The notes beneath the pieces are model-generated. The model worked only from the letters and a program-made list of their open reading frames with translations. It was not told the DNA's origin and ran no database searches. This document shows positions 43,658 to 49,191 of a stretch of DNA of 64,000 nucleotides, piece by piece; the stretch's first letter is position 1, and every line of letters begins with the position of its first letter. The stretch is from an uncultured cyanobacterium (lineage in GTDB: Bacteria > Cyanobacteriota > Cyanobacteriia > Cyanobacteriales > Nostocaceae): assembly GCA_903848645.1 (NCBI GenBank), contig CAINGU010000031.1, positions 1-64,000 on the forward strand, written 5' to 3'. The translations under genes and the position numbers were made by a program.

Positions 43658-43729
43658 TGTTCTATATAGGATTTGAACCTATACTGTGTAGCTTTTGAAA
43701 CTACCGCCTCTGCATTGGGCTAATAGAAC
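43658..43729 (-). tRNA. tRNA, anticodon CAA (Leu) with short variable loop
   Basis: Acceptor GTTCTAT/ATAGAAC, anticodon stem GTAGT/GCTAC with loop TTCAAAA, T-loop TTCAAAT. The variable region is only five bases, unlike normal tRNA-Leu. Confidence 0.75.
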
Positions 43730-43730
43730 T

Positions 43731-43806
43731 TGGTGCACTAGGTAAGAGTCGAACTTACAACACTACGGGTCTAAGCCGTATTTCTCTACCATTGGAATAC
43801 TAGTGC
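43731..43806 (-). tRNA. tRNA, anticodon TAG (Leu) with short variable loop
   Basis: Perfect acceptor GCACTAG/CTAGTGC, loop CTTAGAC, T-loop TTCGACT, encoded CCA. Also lacks the long variable arm expected for Leu. Confidence 0.8.
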
Positions 43807-43807
43807 T

Positions 43808-43889
43808 TGGTACTATGTGTTGGAATCGAACCAACCTGCCGTAGCCAGAGTTTTACAGACTCCTAACACACCTTGTGTTCTACATAGTA
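43808..43889 (-). tRNA. tRNA-Tyr (GTA)
   Basis: Loop CTGTAAA and a variable arm of about 10-11 bases (GC-TACG-GC), the class II form typical of bacterial Tyr. Encoded CCA. Acceptor alignment is off by one base. Confidence 0.82.
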
Positions 43890-43963
43890 TGGTACCCAAA
43901 GAGGGATTCGAACCCCCGTCCACTCCTTCGTAGGGAGGCATTCATCCTCTGAACTATTTGGGT
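43890..43963 (-). tRNA. tRNA-Arg (ACG)
   Basis: Acceptor ACCCAAA/TTTGGGT, loop CTACGAA (A34 would be deaminated to inosine), T-loop TTCGAAT, encoded CCA; abuts tRNA-Tyr. Confidence 0.9.
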
Positions 43964-43967
43964 AAAG

Positions 43968-44039
43968 CTCTCCGCTCTGGATTCGAACCAAAATTTCTAG
44001 GGCCAAAACCTAGCGTCCTTCCTGTTGGACGAACAGAGA
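43968..44039 (-). tRNA. tRNA-Gln (TTG)
   Basis: Acceptor TCTCTGT/GCGGAGA with two G-U pairs, loop TTTTGGC, T-loop TTCGAAT; no encoded CCA. Confidence 0.85.
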
Positions 44040-44040
44040 A

Positions 44041-44128
44041 TGGCGGAAAAAACAGGATTCGAACCTGTGGAACTTTTACATTCAACGGTTTAGCAAACCG
44101 TCACAATAAACCACTCTGTCATTTTTCC
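44041..44128 (-). tRNA. tRNA-Ser (GCT)
   Basis: Class II: loop TTGCTAA, long variable arm, acceptor GGAAAAA/TTTTTCC, discriminator G, encoded CCA. Confidence 0.9.
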
Positions 44129-44133
44129 TTGCG

Positions 44134-44204
44134 TACCTAATGAGAGAATCGAACTCCCGCAATTGGTATGTAACACCAATGTTCTTCCATTAAACTAATC
44201 AGGT
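44134..44204 (-). tRNA. tRNA-Val (TAC)
   Basis: Acceptor ACCTGAT/ATTAGGT, loop GTTACAT, T-arm GGGAG-TTCGATT-CTCTC. Confidence 0.87.
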
Positions 44205-44205
44205 T

Positions 44206-44279
44206 TGGAACCCCATGTCGGTACTGCCCCGACTTCGCCAGTTTGGAAGACTGGTACATTACTTTTATGCTAATGAAGT
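44206..44279 (-). tRNA. tRNA-Gly (TCC), unusual T-loop
   Basis: Anticodon arm CCAGT-CTTCCAA-ACTGG, acceptor ACTTCAT/ATGGGGT with G-U pairs, encoded CCA. T-arm GTCGG-GGCAGTA-CCGAC lacks TTC in its loop. Confidence 0.82.
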
Positions 44280-44280
44280 G

Positions 44281-44368
44281 TGGAAGATGTAGGATTCGAA
44301 CCCACGAGAGATTTTACCTCTTCTAGTTTTCAAGACTAGTGCGATCAGCCAGACTCTGCCAATCTTCC
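44281..44368 (-). tRNA. tRNA-Ser (TGA)
   Basis: Class II: loop CTTGAAA, long variable arm (AGAGG...CTCTC), acceptor GGAAGAT/ATCTTCC. No encoded CCA. Confidence 0.87.
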
Positions 44369-44369
44369 T

Positions 44370-44444
44370 TGGTTGATGTAAATAGAGTTGAACTATTGCT
44401 TCCTACTTATCAGATAGGTGTGCTAACCGTTACACAATACATCA
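44370..44444 (-). tRNA. tRNA-Ile (GAT)
   Basis: Acceptor TGATGTA/TACATCA, loop CTGATAA, T-loop TTCAACT, encoded CCA. Confidence 0.88.
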
Positions 44445-44445
44445 G

Positions 44446-44516
44446 TGGGAAAACACGGTAACGCTCCGCATTCTACTGGGCTTCAACCAGTCGCTTTTCT
44501 TTTAAGCTATTAACCC
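44446..44516 (-). tRNA. tRNA-Phe (GAA), unusual T-loop and acceptor
   Basis: Anticodon arm ACTGG-TTGAAGC-CCAGT. T-arm TGCGG-AGCGTTA-CCGTG has the same odd loop as tRNA-Glu. The acceptor GGGTTAA/TTTTCCC contains two U-U mismatches, so it may be defective or need tolerance by the synthetase. Confidence 0.75.
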
Positions 44517-44517
44517 T

Positions 44518-44591
44518 TGGTGGAGAATAAGAGAATCGAACTCTTATCGCTACATTGCAAATGTAGCATTCTTCCATTAAACTAATCCCCC
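44518..44591 (-). tRNA. tRNA-Ala (TGC)
   Basis: Loop TTTGCAA in stem CTACA/TGTAG, T-loop TTCGATT, encoded CCA. The canonical G3-U70 identity pair of Ala is present. Confidence 0.9.
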
Positions 44592-44595
44592 AATT

Positions 44596-44669
44596 TGGAG
44601 GGGCAGGAAAGTATTTCAGTTTCATCTATGGAATTGCATTTGACCATAGCCCTCTATGAGAACTGCCCC
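44596..44669 (-). other. tRNA-like element of unclear identity
   Basis: Perfect 7 bp acceptor GGGGCAG/CTGCCCC, T discriminator and encoded CCA at normal tRNA length (74), and a T-arm-like GAAA...TTTC. The D-arm is a three-pair CTC-ATA-GAG and no regular anticodon arm forms. It may be a degenerate tRNA or a mimic. Confidence 0.5.
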
Positions 44670-44670
44670 G

Positions 44671-44743
44671 AGATTATGGTGAGAATTGCACTCACGAACA
44701 GATGCTTTGCAGGCACCGACAATTACTATTCTGTCACATAACC
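44671..44743 (-). tRNA. tRNA-Cys (GCA)
   Basis: Anticodon arm GGTGC-CTGCAAA-GCATC, T-arm GTGAG-TGCAATT-CTCAC, acceptor GGTTATG/CATAATC, U73 as required for CysRS. Confidence 0.82.
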
Positions 44744-44749
44744 AAATAA

Positions 44750-44782
44750 AAAACCCGCCTATTTTTTATATAGACGGGTTTT
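44750..44782 (-). terminator. Terminator downstream of the Ro60 gene and its 25-codon follower
   Basis: AAACCCGTCTA/TAGGCGGGTTT stem (one G-U on the - strand) followed by a T-run; separates the Ro60 transcript from the tRNA-Cys group. Confidence 0.7.
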
Positions 44783-44799
44783 AGATAAATTTCAACCCG

Positions 44800-44877
44800 T
44801 TATTTTAGGTACGCCGAAAAAATCACTTGGCGTGATTCAAAACTGCCTTGTCCTTGGAGACATTGTGCTTGTTTCAT
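44800..44877 (-). CDS. 25-residue peptide after the Ro60 gene
   Basis: MKQAQCLQGQGSFESRQV..., ATG 6 bp after AAAGGAAG, stop just before the terminator. Gln-rich and short, but the ribosome site is among the best in the area. Might be a small partner of Ro60, or fortuitous. Confidence 0.4.
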   Translation of the reverse strand: MKQAQCLQGQGSFESRQVIFSAYLK

Positions 44878-44941
44878 TTTCGACTTCCTTTCCATAACTG
44901 TTTGTTTAATAAGTATATCTTACCATATTGCTAGTAAGATG

Positions 44942-46561
44942 TCAAATTCTTCCTGCGGAAAAATCTGCTAGAATCTTTGGAGCATTTGAGTCAAATCCAA
45001 CAAAGTCCATCATTCCTTGATCTTCTGGATCAGCAATCGTGAAACCTGTAGAAGAAACTCCAAGCACTGCTAACTTTGCATTAATACCAGTCTTATTACG
45101 ATATTCCTTCAATGCTTGGAAAGGCTTTACTTTTCCATCATATGTTTCATTATCTGTAATAATAACAAATGTATCAACTTCAATATTATTCTTTGCTGCA
45201 TAAAGCATTGGCAAAGAGCAATCTGTTGCACCAAAATTAGATAGTCGTACTTTCTCCATAGCACTAGACAAGCTTGTGCGAGAAGAAATTCCAAGATCTG
45301 TCATTCCCGTCTCGTAACGATTATATCCAGCACTAGTAAATCCCATAATTGTATGAGCAGGTTCTGTGCGAGCAATTGTCATTGCCATTGCACCAGAAAC
45401 TTGTGCACAACTTAGGTCAATTCCTAGAGCACTTGAACTCATGGAACCAGATACATCTACGCCGATAAAAGTACGCTTTCCTGCAGACTCAACTGCTTTG
45501 AAAGAAAGAATGTATCCATCATTAAGTGCATCAATGATAACACTAGATGTAGTCCAATCCTTATTTCTTGCATACCCATGAAAGCCGCCGTATCCTTTAC
45601 GATCAACTTGACCCTCTTCATAAGTAACTACTGTGTTTAAGTAATTAATTGGATGAAGCTTAGTACGCTTAATCATTTCAAGATCAGTTAATTTAGCAGC
45701 ATAATCTTTAGCAAAATTTATATCATTTAATGCACCATTGCGAGCAAGGCGGACAATGTTACGAATTAATGCTTGACCGTTTAGTTGTCCATTGTAAAAC
45801 AATGTCTTCCAAACATCTGCATCTGTTAAGAATTGTGTAGGAATTGCTTCCCAAGGTAGGTTCTTGTTTGTATTAAGGATTGAAAGAACATCCTTAACAG
45901 ATCCCGCCTTTTGTAATGATTCAAATCCCTTAATTGTTTCGTTATTAGACTCATGGGCCTTACCCAAAACAAAGTTACCAATTTCTTGATTAATTCCAAC
46001 TGGGTGAGACAAACGGAACAAGTCACGGTGTGTCCAGCCATCACGTTGGCGATACTTAATTGCTTGATATGACAAATCATTTTCAGATTTATTTGTGTAC
46101 CAATCAGCAATAGCACCCTTTTTAGCACGACCCCAACCACCAAGATTTTCGATATATTGTGCAAATTCAAATACATGAGTAGATGTACGAGCAATATTAT
46201 CAAAAATAGAACGAGTTGCAGCCTTATTCTTACCTTCTGTAAACAAAAGAGCAAGAGCAAATAATGCAGGGCTATTCTTGTATGCACGACCATTTGTAGA
46301 TACTTCTACAATAGTGTTGCGAACTAGATCTTCATCTGCATGAATTAGATCAGTTAAAAATTTTACGCTTTCGCCTGTAATTTTCTTTTCATTGGCGTAA
46401 TATGTACCACCATCAGTTCCTAAAATTAAGAATCTTTCAAGACGCGACTTATCAGATACTTGAAAAACATATCCTCCAGCGTTGTTCTTAATTTCATCTG
46501 TGCGTGAACGCTCTGTTTGAGCAGTTACTTTCTTATTTACATTCTTTAGTGCATTTGACAT
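44942..46561 (-). CDS. Ro60-like TROVE/vWA RNA-binding protein
   Basis: 539 residues from MSNALKNV, 7 bp after AAGGAG; the frame stays open further upstream only because it runs into Y RNA sequence. Residues about 30-330 form the TROVE ring of HEAT-like helices (YIENLGGWGRAKKGAIADWY, DGWTHRDLFRLSHP). Residues about 355-539 are a vWA domain with MIDAS GVDVSGSMSS (about 366), T in GATDCS and D in IITDNE. Ro60 binds Y RNAs on its outer rim and 3' ends of misfolded RNA in its cavity; bacterial versions work with exonucleases in RNA turnover. Five candidate Y RNAs lie directly upstream on the same strand. Confidence 0.9.
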   Translation of the reverse strand: MSNALKNVNKKVTAQTERSRTDEIKNNAGGYVFQVSDKSRLERFLILGTDGGTYYANEKKITGESVKFLTDLIHADEDLVRNTIVEVSTNGRAYKNSPALFALALLFTEGKNKAATRSIFDNIARTSTHVFEFAQYIENLGGWGRAKKGAIADWYTNKSENDLSYQAIKYRQRDGWTHRDLFRLSHPVGINQEIGNFVLGKAHESNNETIKGFESLQKAGSVKDVLSILNTNKNLPWEAIPTQFLTDADVWKTLFYNGQLNGQALIRNIVRLARNGALNDINFAKDYAAKLTDLEMIKRTKLHPINYLNTVVTYEEGQVDRKGYGGFHGYARNKDWTTSSVIIDALNDGYILSFKAVESAGKRTFIGVDVSGSMSSSALGIDLSCAQVSGAMAMTIARTEPAHTIMGFTSAGYNRYETGMTDLGISSRTSLSSAMEKVRLSNFGATDCSLPMLYAAKNNIEVDTFVIITDNETYDGKVKPFQALKEYRNKTGINAKLAVLGVSSTGFTIADPEDQGMMDFVGFDSNAPKILADFSAGRI

Positions 46562-46594
46562 AATCGGCTCCTTCCAGAGCATAGTTGGTTGTAT

Positions 46595-46733
46595 AAAAAA
46601 AATAACGAATGTGTTATAGATTTCGGGTTTTACCTGCTTTACCATTAAGCTACATCCCTTGCGGGACAGGTGGGAATCGAACCCTCCAACTGGTCGTTAT
46701 AAGCGATAACCGAAAGTCTGCCGACTCGTTATT
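46595..46733 (-). ncRNA. Candidate Y RNA 5, with permuted tRNA-like domain
   Basis: 5' AATAACGA pairs with 3' TTCGTTATT; then GTCGG..., and ACTTTCGG pairs with CCGAAAT in front of the UUAUC motif. Between the strands lie a T-arm (46669-46687, loop TTCGATT), an acceptor-like stem TGTCCC/GGGATG capped by a GCAA tetraloop (46659-46662), and a D-arm (46636-46650). T-arm before D-arm is the reverse of tRNA order and matches bacterial YrlA RNAs. An oligo-U tract follows the last helix, so the terminal stem doubles as a terminator, about 30 bases before the Ro60 ribosome site. Confidence 0.8.
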
Positions 46734-46746
46734 CATTGTTAATTTT

Positions 46747-46898
46747 AAAAGTACAAATGTGTGGTAGAAATAGTTTGGTTGTTGTTTTTTGGCGGATGCT
46801 CTACCGACTGAGCTAACAAAAGTCCCTGGGACAATTGTGTTGGATTCGAACCAACGGCACTCTGCTTGAAGGTAAACTAATTCAATCGACTCGTACTT
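46747..46898 (-). ncRNA. Candidate Y RNA 4, with permuted tRNA-like domain
   Basis: Terminal stem AAGTACGA/TTGTACTT; GAGTCGA strand; helix GAATTAGTTT with AAACTATTTC (nine of ten pairs); motif variant GTTTACC. Internal domain: T-arm 46839-46855 (loop TTCGAAT), acceptor-like hairpin 46816-46838 (ACAA..GTCC-CAG-GGAC..TTGT), D-arm 46798-46813. Again T-arm precedes D-arm. About 150 nt. Confidence 0.75.
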
Positions 46899-46908
46899 AT
46901 TTAATTTT

Positions 46909-46982
46909 AATTATGAATATGTTGTGTAAAACGGTGATTTTCTGAAATGATAACCGTAATACTCCGACTCATATATTTAATT
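46909..46982 (-). ncRNA. Candidate Y RNA 3, short form
   Basis: AATTA...ATATG pairs with CATAT...TAATT; GAGTCGGA in the internal loop; GTA-TT-ACGG with CCGT-TT-TAC; then GGTTATC opens the terminal loop. 74 nt, no tRNA-like domain. Confidence 0.75.
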
Positions 46983-46986
46983 GTAG

Positions 46987-47076
46987 CATATGGATATGTT
47001 ATTGTCAATAGAGAGCCAGCTCACTGGCAGTTTGTCATTGATTGATAAGATAACTATCGAACATTCGGCCCATATG
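46987..47076 (-). ncRNA. Candidate Y RNA 2, short form with extra hairpin
   Basis: CATATGG/CCATATG terminal stem; GCCGA internal strand; ATGTT and CGATAG pair with AACAT and CTATTG; GTTATC follows; the loop carries a GCCAG...CTGGC hairpin. 90 nt. Confidence 0.75.
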
Positions 47077-47083
47077 TAATTTT

Positions 47084-47152
47084 AAAGATAAGCATAAAAT
47101 GTATAACGAGTTTTTCATCCCTTTGATAATCGTAATACTTCGGCTCACCTTT
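47084..47152 (-). ncRNA. Candidate Y RNA 1, short form
   Basis: AAAGGTGAG pairs with CTTATCTTT (G-U pairs included); CCGAA internal strand; GTATTACGA with TCGTTATAC (one U-U); then TTATC at the loop entry. 69 nt, starting 4 bases after tRNA-Pro. Confidence 0.75.
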
Positions 47153-47156
47153 TTTG

Positions 47157-47227
47157 TCTGAATAGAAGGAATCGAACCTTCACCCCATGCTCCCAAAGCA
47201 CGAGTTCTACCATTAAACTACATCCAG
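47157..47227 (-). tRNA. tRNA-Pro (TGG)
   Basis: Anticodon arm CGTGC-TTTGGGA-GCATG, acceptor CTGGATG/TATTCAG, T-loop TTCGATT. Confidence 0.87.
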
Positions 47228-47261
47228 TCAATATTGCATTTTAAATAGATGCAAAAACTAT

Positions 47262-47332
47262 TGGCACCCCGTCAAGGAATTGAACCTTGCAAGACAAGTT
47301 TTGGAGGCTCGTCCGTTCCCAGAACCCAGGAT
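47262..47332 (-). tRNA. tRNA-Trp (CCA), truncated D-arm
   Basis: Anticodon loop CTCCAAA, T-arm CAAGG-TTCAATT-CCTTG, acceptor ATCCTGG/ACGGGGT, G73 and encoded CCA. The D-arm is reduced to GTTC-TGG-GAAC and the body is about five bases short. Confidence 0.75.
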
Positions 47333-47333
47333 T

Positions 47334-47407
47334 TGGTTGGAATACTAGGAATTGAACCTAGATATACGGCGTATGAAACCGTTGTTCTGCCCTTGAACTA
47401 TACTCCA
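47334..47407 (-). tRNA. tRNA-Met (CAT), elongator-like or tRNA-Ile2
   Basis: Acceptor TGGAGTA/TATTCCA, loop TTCATAC, T-loop TTCAATT, encoded CCA. A lysidine-modified Ile2 cannot be excluded from sequence. Confidence 0.85.
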
Positions 47408-47408
47408 G

Positions 47409-47481
47409 TAGCGTGGGGTCGGATTCGAACCGACATTGTTAGGCTTATGAGACCCGTGAGTTACCAGTACTCTACCCCGCT
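47409..47481 (-). tRNA. tRNA-Met (CAT), initiator-like
   Basis: Body AGCGGGG-TA-GAG...CTC, loop CTCATAA, T-arm GTCGG-TTCGAAT-CCGAC strongly resembles bacterial initiator tRNA. The 3' acceptor strand has one bulged A. Confidence 0.75.
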
Positions 47482-47489
47482 ATATGAAG

Positions 47490-47612
47490 CATTTTAAATC
47501 CGCTCCAAAGATTAGGCAACTCTATTGAGTCCGTCCACCACTAAACTTTTAACGTATTGTTTAGAACTACGGCAGTAACTACTTGGTTACGAGTCCAAGT
47601 TTTCTCCGCGTA
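47490..47612 (-). ncRNA. Structured RNA at the head of the tRNA/Y RNA operon
   Basis: No tRNA fold, but several hairpins: CTTGG-...-CCAAG, CCGT...CTAAAC/GTTTAG...ACGG and ACTC-AATA-GAGT. Core words TAACCAAGTA, TAGTTCT and GACTC...GCC recur in the same order in the RNA at 49775-49895. Starts at the operon promoter. Confidence 0.45.
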
Positions 47613-47618
47613 ATATAT

Positions 47619-47658
47619 ATTATATACCATACGGGGAACTTTTGTCAAATTCCCCGTA
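47619..47658 (-). promoter_or_regulatory. Operon promoter enclosed by a perfect inverted repeat
   Basis: TTGACA (47648-47643), 18 bp, TATAAT (47624-47619). TACGGGGAA and TTCCCCGTA (47630-47638 and 47650-47658) form a 9 bp perfect repeat with an 11 bp centre containing most of the -35 box; a likely operator for the tRNA/Y RNA/Ro60 operon, although a hairpin terminator for hsp20 is an alternative. Confidence 0.65.
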
Positions 47659-47721
47659 CAATATTTAGGTTCGCTCCGTGAAAGGACAGTCACGGGATTC
47701 TCTGCGTATTATTATTATATC

Positions 47722-48294
47722 TTATTTGATGGTGATTTGTCTAGCTTGTTCTTCTTCTGGAAGGTTTCTAACTAATTTAATAGTTAAAATTCCATCCTTA
47801 AATGCAGCAGATTCAACTTCTACATATTCGGCTAAAGCGAAAGCTCTAGTAAATGATCGGGTTGCAATACCTTTATAACTATATTTCTTTTCTTTTTCTT
47901 TATCTTCTTCAATTGAACCTTCAATTAAAAGAGCATTTTTTTCTTGTTTAATTGAAATATCTTTTTTGCTAAATCCAGCAACTGCCAATTCAACTAAAAT
48001 TGTATTTTCATCTTCTGGGAAAATATTGTATGGAGGAAATGTTCCAGAATTTTTAATAATTCTTTCACCTAGCAATTCTAGATTTTCTAATTGCTTATCC
48101 CACCCAATAAAGTTTTTTGAGATATCTATTCCATTATATTGTGTGTAAACTGCGGGAATAGTATTTAATCCATTCCAAAGTACGGAACTAGTTGGTAGTG
48201 TACTTGTTAATGTAGATTGTAATGCACCACTAAATGTTGCGGAATTTGCTGATGCTGCATAATTAATTGTAATTCCATTTGTTTTTTTTGTCAT
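47722..48294 (-). CDS. Hsp20/alpha-crystallin small heat-shock protein
   Basis: 190 residues from MTKKTNGI, 6 bp after AAAGGGG. Variable N-terminal 90 residues, then an alpha-crystallin domain (about 92-175) with YNIFPEDENTILVELAVAGFSKKDISI, and GIATRSFTRAFALAEYVEVESAAFKDGILTIKL near its end. It binds unfolded proteins as an oligomer. Its leader contains a perfect UUCG-type hairpin. Promoter not certain. Confidence 0.85.
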   Translation of the reverse strand: MTKKTNGITINYAASANSATFSGALQSTLTSTLPTSSVLWNGLNTIPAVYTQYNGIDISKNFIGWDKQLENLELLGERIIKNSGTFPPYNIFPEDENTILVELAVAGFSKKDISIKQEKNALLIEGSIEEDKEKEKKYSYKGIATRSFTRAFALAEYVEVESAAFKDGILTIKLVRNLPEEEQARQITIK

Positions 48295-48321
48295 TTTAAC
48301 CCCTTTCAGCGAGTTATATTT

Positions 48322-48350
48322 TATATAGATTCCCGAAGGCAATCTATATA
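48322..48350 (-). promoter_or_regulatory. Leader hairpin of hsp20
   Basis: TATATAGATT/AATCTATATA, 10 bp perfect, capped by GCC-TTCG-GG; sits 27 bases before the start codon, close to the ribosome site. Candidate RNA thermometer or terminator of the upstream gene. Confidence 0.5.
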
Positions 48351-48381
48351 TATTATAATACTTACTGATTTTAGAGCAAAA

Positions 48382-48792
48382 TTACTGGTTTGATTTACCT
48401 TTTGGACTAGAAGAATTACCGTATCCTACTGATGGTTTCCCGTCATTTTGTGTAGGGGAATTATAGGTAGATTTCCATCCAGCATCCCCGTTTTGGATAC
48501 CAAATACGGGAGATAAAGAGCCACCCCAAAAACTTAACGAACCAATACCTTCTTGTTCATCTTGTTTAGTTTGACCATATTGTTCATCTTTAATTAATGG
48601 TTCATCTGAACCTAGTGCTTCAAATGCTTTAATTGCTTCTTCTTCTGTTAAATAGCAGCCAATAGACTGACCAGTTCCCGCTTTTGTCAATGACCAACCA
48701 TGCTGACAATCGGGGGTACTAAATTCAATTTTCCAGCCGACTCCGCCACTTATACGACCAGAGTATGCTCCAACATCTTTTTCAGTTTCCAT
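48382..48792 (-). CDS. Hypothetical Gly/Ser-rich protein
   Basis: 136 residues. N-terminal compact domain (VGWKIEFSTPDCQHGWSLTKAGTGQ...), C-terminal half low-complexity and disordered. Possibly virion-associated; no motif. Confidence 0.55.
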   Translation of the reverse strand: METEKDVGAYSGRISGGVGWKIEFSTPDCQHGWSLTKAGTGQSIGCYLTEEEAIKAFEALGSDEPLIKDEQYGQTKQDEQEGIGSLSFWGGSLSPVFGIQNGDAGWKSTYNSPTQNDGKPSVGYGNSSSPKGKSNQ

Positions 48793-48796
48793 TTAA

Positions 48797-48886
48797 TTAC
48801 TTCTTTTTATAAATAGAAGCAGCAGCTTTTGCTAAACTGCTTACGTTTAGTCTGATGCGTTTCTTCTTTTTTGCCTTTGGTGTCAT
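48797..48886 (-). CDS. 29-residue highly basic peptide
   Basis: MTPKAKKKKRIRLNVSSLAKAAASIYKKK: ten Lys and three Arg; probable nucleic-acid binder. Overlaps the preceding gene end. Confidence 0.45.
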   Translation of the reverse strand: MTPKAKKKKRIRLNVSSLAKAAASIYKKK

Positions 48887-49191
48887 ATAGATTCTATCGC
48901 AAATACTGCAAGTTTTGGTGTTCCTGATGCTGCAATTGCATAAACTTGATCGTCTGCTCCAAGTTCATAGGCTACTGCTTGAGCAAATGGAAGTTGGTAC
49001 CCATAAGAAGTTGCAGATAAAATATTACCATTAACATCTTTATAAGACCCAAGATAGATAGTTATTGCTGCGTCTGTATTTAAAAAACTTGTTGCTGCGG
49101 TACGTTCGTATCCCATTTCATTTGCCTGTGCAATGCTTACAAGTGTTGGGGTTGTAGCATTAAGTGTTACTAGTTGGTGTGCTGTTGCCAT
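48883..49191 (-). CDS. Hypothetical protein, possible structural
   Basis: 102 residues, Ala/Thr-rich, beta-strand pattern (HQLVTLNATTPTLVSIAQ). Such sequences are frequent among small head-decoration proteins, but no family is identified. Confidence 0.5.
   Translation of the reverse strand: MATAHQLVTLNATTPTLVSIAQANEMGYERTAATSFLNTDAAITIYLGSYKDVNGNILSATSYGYQLPFAQAVAYELGADDQVYAIAASGTPKLAVFAIESI

Noticed and set aside
43658-43729. TCA (opal-reading) anticodon for the tRNA at 43658
   Set aside because: That register leaves no paired anticodon stem; the GTAGT/GCTAC stem sets the anticodon as CAA.
44942-46645. Longer Ro60 reading frame beginning at 46645
   Set aside because: The extra 28 residues are encoded by Y RNA 5 sequence and lack a ribosome site; the ATG at 46561 has a good AAGGAG.
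46625-46860. tRNA genes interrupted by introns (5' tRNA half, about 100 nt, then 3' half)
   Set aside because: The D-arm and T-arm segments do not complete a tRNA in that order, and no intron core is visible. Read in the order T-arm, acceptor, D-arm inside a Y RNA helix, all pieces pair, so the permuted Y RNA reading is better.
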